From assembly GCA_942492375.1 (NCBI GenBank), contig CALOEL010000017.1:235134-299133 (forward strand): a stretch of 64,000 bases of DNA, given 5' to 3'. Under the pieces are notes generated by a model, which was not told the origin of the DNA, made no database searches, and saw only the letters and a program-made list of their open reading frames with translations. Source of the stretch: JAHEAO01 sp942492375. GTDB lineage: Bacteria; Pseudomonadota; Alphaproteobacteria; Rhodobacterales; Rhodobacteraceae. This document shows, in pieces, positions 58,415-64,000 of the stretch (positions are counted from its first letter, which is position 1; each line of letters opens with the position of its first letter). A program made the translations under genes and the position numbers.

Positions 58415-59500
58415 ATGTTGTACTGGTTGACCGAGCTTTCGGACGGTGGTGATTTTTTCAATCTGTTCCGCTACATCACCTTCCGGGCCGGGGCGGCGTT
58501 CTTTACGGCGCTGGTTTTCGGCTTCATCTTCGGCAAGCCGCTGATCAACTTTCTGCGCCGCAAGCAGGGCAAGGGCCAGCCGATCCGGGAAGACGGTCCG
58601 AAAAGCCACATTCTGGAAAAGGCCGGGACGCCGACGATGGGCGGGCTGCTGATCCTGAGCGCCCTGATCGTCTCGACCCTGCTTTGGGCGCGGCTCGACA
58701 ATGTCTATGTCTGGATCGTGCTGTTGGTTACGGTGGGGTTCGGCGCGGTCGGGTTCATCGACGATTACCAGAAGGTCGCCAAGCGCAACGCCAAGGGCGT
58801 GCCCGGAAAGGTGCGATTCACGATCGGCCTTTTGATCGGGGCGGTCGCCGCCTATGTCGCCTCTCTTGCGCATCCCGCGGAACTGACGCAGCAGCTTGCG
58901 CTGCCGGTCTTCAAGGATGTCCTGATCAATCTCGGCGTGTTTTTCGTGCCGTTCGGCATGATCGTGATCGCGGGCGCCGCGAATGCGGTGAACCTGACCG
59001 ACGGGCTGGACGGGCTGGCGATCATGCCCGTTATGATCGCGGCGGGAACGCTTGGCGTGATCGCATATGCGGTCGGCCGGGTCGACTTCACCGAATATCT
59101 AGAGGTGCACTATGTTCCTGGTTCGGGCGAGATCCTGATCTTTACAGCCGGGCTGATTGGCGGTGGGCTGGGATTCCTGTGGTACAACGCCCCGCCTGCA
59201 GCGGTGTTTATGGGCGATACCGGGTCACTGGCATTGGGCGGCGCGCTCGGCGCGATCGCTGTTGTCACGAAGCACGAGATCGTGCTGGCGATCGTCGGTG
59301 GTCTCTTCGTGGTGGAGGCGCTTTCGGTCATCATCCAGGTGCTTTACTTCAAGCGCACCGGCAAGCGGGTCTTTCTGATGGCGCCGATTCATCACCATTT
59401 CGAACAGCTCGGCTGGAAGGAACCGCAGATCGTGATCCGGTTCTGGATCATCTCGCTGATTCTGGCGCTGATCGGGCTTGCCACGCTGAAGCTGCGCTGA
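58415..59500 (+). CDS. mraY: Phospho-N-acetylmuramoyl-pentapeptide transferase MraY
   Basis: 361 residues, about ten membrane helices. Signatures: GTPTMGGLLIL, GFIDDYQKVAKRNAKGVPGK (Asp-Asp active site), NLTDGLDGLAIMP, FMGDTGSLALGG and FLMAPIHHHFEQLGWKE (the His loop). It makes lipid I from UDP-MurNAc-pentapeptide. Its stop overlaps the start of the ACT-domain gene (TGATG). Confidence 0.97.
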   Translation: MLYWLTELSDGGDFFNLFRYITFRAGAAFFTALVFGFIFGKPLINFLRRKQGKGQPIREDGPKSHILEKAGTPTMGGLLILSALIVSTLLWARLDNVYVWIVLLVTVGFGAVGFIDDYQKVAKRNAKGVPGKVRFTIGLLIGAVAAYVASLAHPAELTQQLALPVFKDVLINLGVFFVPFGMIVIAGAANAVNLTDGLDGLAIMPVMIAAGTLGVIAYAVGRVDFTEYLEVHYVPGSGEILIFTAGLIGGGLGFLWYNAPPAAVFMGDTGSLALGGALGAIAVVTKHEIVLAIVGGLFVVEALSVIIQVLYFKRTGKRVFLMAPIHHHFEQLGWKEPQIVIRFWIISLILALIGLATLKLR

Positions 59501-59916
59501 TGGAGCGGGTCCGCGACACGCAAGAAATGATCGCGGGCATGGCGCCGGTGGCAATGCCGGGGCGCTGGCATTTCTGCACCGTCGCACCCGGTGATCCCCG
59601 CTGCGACCCGTTGCGCGGCGTCGCCCTTGCCTCGTTCCGGGAAACCGAGGGGTGGTCGCTGATCCTCGAGGAAGCGGCGGCGCAGCAAGCGGGCCTGCTT
59701 TCACCGACGCCCATGACGCAGATCACGCTGCGGGTGCACTCGGCGCTTGACGGGGTCGGGCTGACGGCCGCCGTTTCAACCGCACTGGCAAGGGCCGGGA
59801 TCCCTTGCAACATGGTCGCGGGCATTCACCATGATCATGCCTTCGTGCCATCCCAGATGGCCGAAGACGCCGTGGCGGTCTTGTCCGCACGGGCGGAAGA
59901 GGCGTCGAACCGATGA
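59500..59916 (+). CDS. ACT-domain protein (COG3602-like) inserted in the dcw cluster
   Basis: 138 residues from ATG 59500. The C-terminal half carries the family block ITLRVHSALDGVGLTAAVSTALARAG, then IPCNMVAGIHHDHAFVP (about residues 74-115), and the N-terminal half has FCTVAPGD and EGWSLILEEAAA. This is a predicted amino-acid-binding ACT-type domain of unknown function. It overlaps mraY by one base and murD by four, so it is translated with them. It is not part of the classical dcw cluster. A sensor of an amino acid precursor (for example D-Glu or L-Ala, used by neighbouring MurD) would fit, but this is only inferred from position. Confidence 0.85.
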   Translation: MERVRDTQEMIAGMAPVAMPGRWHFCTVAPGDPRCDPLRGVALASFRETEGWSLILEEAAAQQAGLLSPTPMTQITLRVHSALDGVGLTAAVSTALARAGIPCNMVAGIHHDHAFVPSQMAEDAVAVLSARAEEASNR

Positions 59917-61322
59917 TTTCGGTGCGCGGTTATCAGGGCCGGAAGGTTGCGGTGCTGGGGTTGGGGCGCTCGGGCCTCGCCGCGGCGCGGTCCTTGCGCG
60001 CGGGCGCGGCAGAGCCCTTGTGCTGGGATGACAGCGCCGAGGCGCGCGAGGCGGCGGAAGGGCAGGGTGCCCTGATCCATGACCTGACGCGCATCGACTG
60101 GGCCGGGATCGCGGCGCTGATCGTCAGTCCCGGCATCCCGCATCTCTATCCCCGTCCGCATCCCGCGATCGCCGCGGCGATGGAGGCCGGGGTGCCCTTG
60201 GACAATGATATCGGGCTTTTCTTCCGGTCCTTTGCGACGCCCGCCTGGGATGAATTCGTCACGACGCCAAGGGTGATCGCGGTCACCGGCTCGAACGGGA
60301 AATCCACGACCTCTGCGCTGATCCACCACGTATTGGTGGAAAACGGGCGCGCGTCTCAGCTGGCCGGCAATATCGGGCGGGGCGTTCTGGATCTCGATCC
60401 GGCCGGCGATGGCGGCATCGTCGTGCTCGAGCTGTCCAGCTATCAGACCGAACTGGCCCGCGCGCTGACCCCGGACATCGCGGTCTTCACCAATTTGACG
60501 CCGGACCATCTGGATCGCCACGGCGGCCTTGGCGGGTACTTCGCGGCGAAGCGGCGGCTCTTTTCGGAAGGCGGCCCCGATCGCGCCATTATCGGCGTCG
60601 ACGAACCCGAGGGGCAGTATCTGTCCAACCAGCTGTCCGAAGCCGCGGAGGACGACCGGGTGATCCGTATCTCGGTCGATCGCAAGCTCTCTGGACCCGG
60701 CTGGATGGTTTTCGCGCGCAAGGGATTCCTGGCGGAATATCGCAAGGGTCGGCAGGTCGGCTCGATCGACCTGCGCGAAATCGCCGGGCTGCCGGGCAGT
60801 CACAATCATCAGAACGCTTGTGCCGCCTATGCCTCTGGCCGCGCCTTGGGCCTGTCGCCGAAAGCCATCGAACAGGCGTTCCGCAGCTTCGAAGGGCTTC
60901 CCCATCGCAGCCAGCTGGTCGGCGAGCGCGGCGGCGTCCGCTTCGTCAACGATTCCAAGGCGACCAACGCCGATAGCGCCGAACAGGCGCTGCGCGCCTT
61001 CCCGCGGATCCGCTGGATCGCCGGCGGGCTGGGCAAGGAGGGCGGCATCGAGGGGCTGCGGGACGCGCTGGGGTCGGTCGTCAAGGCCTACCTGATCGGC
61101 CATTCTGCGCGCGACTTCGCCCTGCAACTCGGCGATACGCCCTACGAGATCTGCGAAACCATGGCGCGTGCCGTGACCAGCGCATCGCAAGAGGCCGAAC
61201 CGGGCGATGTCGTGCTGCTTGCGCCCGCCGCGGCGAGCTTCGACCAGTATCCGAACTTCGAAAAACGCGGCGAGGATTTCATGGCCGAAGTCGGCAAACT
61301 GGCGGGCGCACCGGCGCGCTGA
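59913..61322 (+). CDS. murD: UDP-N-acetylmuramoylalanine--D-glutamate ligase MurD
   Basis: 469 residues. N-terminal UDP-binding VAVLGLGRSGLAAARSL (about residues 12-28), ATP loop AVTGSNGKSTTSALIHHV, NLTPDHLDRHG, and the C-terminal FVNDSKATNADSAEQALRAF (about residues 345-365) of MurD. It adds D-glutamate to UDP-MurNAc-L-Ala. Overlaps the ACT-domain gene by four bases. Confidence 0.96.
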   Translation: MISVRGYQGRKVAVLGLGRSGLAAARSLRAGAAEPLCWDDSAEAREAAEGQGALIHDLTRIDWAGIAALIVSPGIPHLYPRPHPAIAAAMEAGVPLDNDIGLFFRSFATPAWDEFVTTPRVIAVTGSNGKSTTSALIHHVLVENGRASQLAGNIGRGVLDLDPAGDGGIVVLELSSYQTELARALTPDIAVFTNLTPDHLDRHGGLGGYFAAKRRLFSEGGPDRAIIGVDEPEGQYLSNQLSEAAEDDRVIRISVDRKLSGPGWMVFARKGFLAEYRKGRQVGSIDLREIAGLPGSHNHQNACAAYASGRALGLSPKAIEQAFRSFEGLPHRSQLVGERGGVRFVNDSKATNADSAEQALRAFPRIRWIAGGLGKEGGIEGLRDALGSVVKAYLIGHSARDFALQLGDTPYEICETMARAVTSASQEAEPGDVVLLAPAAASFDQYPNFEKRGEDFMAEVGKLAGAPAR

Positions 61323-61334
61323 GCCATGCCCTGC

Positions 61335-62462
61335 TCAGCCGCGTGAGAGCGCCGCCGCGACCTTGCTCAGCGTTTTCGGGCGATAGGCGGGATCGGCGCG
61401 GCCATACCTGGTGCGGGCCGCCTCCGAGACATCGTCGGCGCGGTCGGGACCGTCGCGATCCGCCTTGCGCATCAGCCCGGCGAAGAAGCCCGGCTTTTCG
61501 GTCCGGTTGCGCAAAGGTGCGAAGTGGTCGATCTGGGTGCGGAAGCTGTCCAGTGCGCCCGGAGTGAATTCGAGACCCATCGCCTCTGCTCCCTCGGCGA
61601 TCCACACCAGCGTATTGTCGGATAATCCGGCGATGTCGCCGCCGCCGCCGACCGAGCCATGGTCGCCGGGGAACCACGCTTGCTGATAGCGCCGCGCATC
61701 GCCTTCAGCACCACCGTTCAGCTTGTCCAGGTTATCCCACATCGTCGGGGCGTAGGTGCGCCGGCACTCGTCGATCGCCACGGCGTGCCGGGCCGACCGC
61801 ACCGAACGGGACAGGTCCGCGTCATGGAACTTGTACTTCGCATTCGTGAGCCGCGCGAGTCCGCCGAGATGGTTTGGAACGCCGAGCGCACCCACCGTGT
61901 CCCAGACGCCGAGATAGGCGATCTCCAGCAGATGCCCCTTGTCCTCGCCCTGCGCCTCGCGCCAGTCCTGTTCTTCTGGACTGGTGGCGATGGCGGGATT
62001 CATGGTGCGCCTGAAGGCAAAGCTCTCGGGGTTGTTCGGATGACTGTCCGGTCCGCGCTTGCGGTATCGGTCCAGGGCGTCGCCGACCATGTTGATCCTG
62101 TTGCGGGTCGGAATGCCGCAAGCGCGGATCAGCCCGGCCAACGAGCGTGCGGTATAGGCGCCGCGGGAAAATCCGAAGATGAATATCTCGTCCTTCGTCT
62201 GGTAGCTATAGGCCAGGTTGCGGTAGGCGGTCTCGATCTTCGCATCCAGCCCCCAGCCGAATGCGCCGCCGCCCAGGCGGTCGATGGTGCGCGAGGCCCA
62301 GTTGGCGCCGCTGTCCGTGCCAATCCCTGGAATGTAGATGAGTTGCTGGAACGTGTCGGCTGCAGTCAGACTCATCGCCTGCGAAAGGGCGACGACATTG
62401 GTACCGTATTCCGCATCCGCATGGTTCCAGGTTCCGTCGCAGAAAATTGCTATACGCTTCAA
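61335..62462 (-). CDS. DUF2235 alpha/beta hydrolase (Tle1-like phospholipase family)
   Basis: 375 residues. Family start KRIAIFCDGTWNHADAEYGTNVVALSQ, the nucleophile elbow IFGFSRGAYTARSLAGLI (GxSxG, Ser about residue 97), Asp-containing LGVWDTVGALGVP, and the late His in WFPGDHGSVGGGG give a full Ser-Asp-His set. DUF2235 proteins include type VI phospholipase effectors (Tle1) as well as stand-alone enzymes. No VgrG, PAAR or immunity-like lipoprotein is visible next to it, so an effector role is not supported. It lies on the opposite strand inside the dcw cluster, between murD and ftsW. Confidence 0.85.
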   Translation of the reverse strand: MKRIAIFCDGTWNHADAEYGTNVVALSQAMSLTAADTFQQLIYIPGIGTDSGANWASRTIDRLGGGAFGWGLDAKIETAYRNLAYSYQTKDEIFIFGFSRGAYTARSLAGLIRACGIPTRNRINMVGDALDRYRKRGPDSHPNNPESFAFRRTMNPAIATSPEEQDWREAQGEDKGHLLEIAYLGVWDTVGALGVPNHLGGLARLTNAKYKFHDADLSRSVRSARHAVAIDECRRTYAPTMWDNLDKLNGGAEGDARRYQQAWFPGDHGSVGGGGDIAGLSDNTLVWIAEGAEAMGLEFTPGALDSFRTQIDHFAPLRNRTEKPGFFAGLMRKADRDGPDRADDVSEAARTRYGRADPAYRPKTLSKVAAALSRG

Positions 62463-62559
62463 TTGGCTACTCCGTGAAGATGTTCAGACGCGCGTAATTG
62501 CCCGAATAACGGTAGATAATAGCACATTTCCGAGAACCTGTCGTAGGTCGGGGGCCGGA

Positions 62560-62904
62560 TCAGTCTTTCGACCGGCCGGTCTCCGAGCGGATCTTGGACA
62601 GAACCTTGTTGAGACGGCTGGACCGGAATTCCCAGTTCGGGCGATAATCGTCCAGCCAGTCATATGCCATCCGCATGGGCAGAGCGCGCAATTTGCGTGG
62701 CCTTGCCTGGGCCTTCTTGCCGCCCTCGATCAGGCCGGCCTGTTCCAGCACCTTCAGATGCCGCGAGATCGCGGGCTGGCTCATGTTGAAAGGTTCGGTC
62801 AGTTCCTTGACGGTGGCTTCGCCATGCGTCAAGCGTTCCAGGATCGCTCTACGGGTTGGATCCGCAAGCGCAGAAAAGGTCTTATCCAAACGATTTTTTG
62901 GCAT
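62560..62904 (-). CDS. ArsR family winged-helix regulator
   Basis: 114 residues from ATG 62904. Winged helix: KTFSALADPTRRAILERLTHGEATVKELTEPFNMSQPAISRHLKVLEQAGLI region (residues about 8-58), the group often linked to SRPBCC/AHSA1 proteins; the late WLDDYRPNWEF segment fits that group too. No metal-binding CxC motif. It is upstream of the DUF2235 hydrolase on the same strand (97 bases) and divergent from ftsW. No partner AHSA1 gene is present here, which is unusual. Confidence 0.87.
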   Translation of the reverse strand: MPKNRLDKTFSALADPTRRAILERLTHGEATVKELTEPFNMSQPAISRHLKVLEQAGLIEGGKKAQARPRKLRALPMRMAYDWLDDYRPNWEFRSSRLNKVLSKIRSETGRSKD

Positions 62905-63075
62905 GGGCAAACTATTCAAATATAGCCCTATTTTCCTGTCCGGGCCGCGATTTGTCAACGCGCGTGTTTGGATACAATTCGTTGCCGCAAAAGGCTGGCG
63001 AAGTCCGCCATTTTTGGCTACAGTTCGCTCAGACCCGGAAAACGGGCGACCAGAGGCAGTGTTAGGCAGTAGCTC

Positions 63076-64000
63076 ATGACGGAAATGGTCTATGGCACGG
63101 TCCCCTTGCGGGATGGCGAGCCGATTCTTCCGCGGTGGTGGCGGACGATCGACAAATTGTCGATGTGCTGCGTCTTCATCCTCTTCGCCATCGGTCTTTT
63201 GCTGGGGCTTGCCTCTTCGCCGCCGCTGGCTGAACGCAACGGCCTAAGCGCGTTCTATTATGTCGAACGTCAGTCGATATTCGGCGCGATGGCTCTGGCA
63301 GTCATGATTTGCACGACGATGATGTCGCCGCAGTTGGTGCGCCGGCTGGGGGTGATCGGTTTCTTCGCCGCCTTCGTGGCGATGGCCTTCCTGCCGGTCT
63401 TCGGCACCGATTTCGGCAAGGGCGCGGTGCGCTGGTATTCTTTGGGGTTCGGCAGCTTCCAGCCGTCCGAATTCCTCAAGCCGGGGTTTATAGTTGTCGC
63501 CGCCTGGCTCCTGGCCGCCAGCCAGGAGATCAACGGCCCGCCGGGCCGCATGTACTCGCTGGTCCTGACCGCCGCGATCGTCCTGCTTCTGGCGCTGCAG
63601 CCCGATTTCGGCCAGGCCTGTCTGGTCATGTTCAGTTGGGGCGTGATGTATTTCGTGGCCGGCGCGCCGATCTTGATCCTGCTGCTGCTCGCCGGCGGCG
63701 CGGTTTTCGCCGGTTCGCTCGCCTACAGCAGCTCCGAGCATTTCGCCCGCCGAATTGACGGGTTCCTGTCACCCGATGTGGATCCCCGCACGCAGCTGGG
63801 CTACGCCACGAACGCGATCCAGGAAGGCGGCTTCTTCGGAGTGGGAGTTGGTGAGGGCCAGGTTAAGTGGTCGCTGCCTGACGCCCACACGGATTTCATC
63901 ATCGCGGTCGCGGCCGAGGAATACGGCCTGATCCTGGTGCTTGTCATCATCGCGCTCTTCACGACGATCACGGTTCGTTCGCTGGCCCGCCTGATGCGAG
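63076..64000 (+). CDS. ftsW: Septal peptidoglycan polymerase FtsW, N-terminal part
   Basis: 308 residues from ATG 63076 to the window edge; the gene continues beyond. SEDS family: membrane segments from residue 30, GKGAVRWYSLGFGSFQPSEFLKP (about residues 114-136, W-x-x-x-G...QPSE motif), LQPDFGQACLVM with the conserved Asp, and GGFFGVGVGEGQVKWSLPDAHTDFIIAVAAEE (about 251-285). It polymerises glycan strands at the septum together with FtsI. Set apart from murD by the DUF2235-ArsR insertion and with its own upstream space of about 170 bases. Confidence 0.95.
   Translation, partial: MTEMVYGTVPLRDGEPILPRWWRTIDKLSMCCVFILFAIGLLLGLASSPPLAERNGLSAFYYVERQSIFGAMALAVMICTTMMSPQLVRRLGVIGFFAAFVAMAFLPVFGTDFGKGAVRWYSLGFGSFQPSEFLKPGFIVVAAWLLAASQEINGPPGRMYSLVLTAAIVLLLALQPDFGQACLVMFSWGVMYFVAGAPILILLLLAGGAVFAGSLAYSSSEHFARRIDGFLSPDVDPRTQLGYATNAIQEGGFFGVGVGEGQVKWSLPDAHTDFIIAVAAEEYGLILVLVIIALFTTITVRSLARLMR

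Noticed and set aside
61335..62462. Type VI secretion effector locus
   Set aside because: The DUF2235 hydrolase resembles Tle1, but no VgrG, PAAR, adaptor or immunity gene is next to it.
1..64000. CRISPR arrays, insertion sequences, prophage genes
   Set aside because: No regular spaced repeats, transposase motifs or phage structural genes were recognised on either strand.

Overview
The window looks like a chromosomal segment of an alphaproteobacterium of the Rhodobacteraceae. The evidence is the high GC content, the split histidine operon with hisB-hisH / hisA / hisF-hisE interrupted by small genes, the order mraZ-rsmH-ftsL-ftsI-murE-murF-mraY-x-murD-y-ftsW, a CarD regulator next to an FdxA-type ferredoxin, and a DUF1127 gene followed by CCUCCUCCC-loop small RNAs as known from Rhodobacter sphaeroides. 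No insertion sequence, phage gene, integrase or CRISPR array was seen.

Layout. 0-12.6 kb is housekeeping: ferredoxin end, carD with a promoter and a leader terminator, cobS/cobT (lower cobalamin ligand assembly), a CPA2 K+/H+ antiporter with an Lrp regulator, hppD (tyrosine breakdown), an unusual 834-residue membrane protein with GspL/PilM-like and GspC/PilP-like ends, a SIMPL protein, metY and a glycosyltransferase. 12.9-30.2 kb is a complete-looking succinoglycan-type exopolysaccharide cluster: exoA, exoM, exoP, an exoX-like gene, an ExoO/ExoU-like transferase, exoK, exoQ, a second ExoO/ExoU-like transferase, a Stf0 sulfotransferase, a GT4 transferase, exoW, exoV, exoT, exoY and exoL. ExoY plus seven further transferases would suit an octasaccharide repeat. 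ExoV adds pyruvate, ExoT flips, ExoQ polymerises, ExoP controls chain length and ExoK trims. Succinyl- and acetyltransferases are absent, while a sulfotransferase is present.

30.4-39.8 kb holds tRNA-Tyr, rlmB, a YHS protein, a candidate two-hairpin sRNA, a CoA-binding protein, the his genes, an MFS transporter, a stand-alone RAM domain and tRNA-Gly. 39.9-47.3 kb carries three long genes on recognisable reading paths (pyruvate carboxylase, an FMN-dependent alpha-hydroxy-acid dehydrogenase, a UvrD/PcrA helicase). All three are broken by many single-base indels although their motifs are intact, so local sequence error is more likely than gene decay. 47.4-51.1 kb has small metabolic and transport genes, an Lrp/LysE pair, and the DUF1127-CcsR-like sRNA locus.

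51.1-64 kb is the division and cell wall (dcw) cluster. Its leader carries a periodic array of TGGGA-like boxes (probable MraZ operator) and a strong terminator hairpin just before mraZ, which matches the UpsM type of 5'UTR-derived sRNA. Two insertions interrupt the canonical order: an ACT-domain gene translationally coupled between mraY and murD, and a DUF2235 hydrolase plus an ArsR regulator on the opposite strand between murD and ftsW. The window ends inside ftsW.
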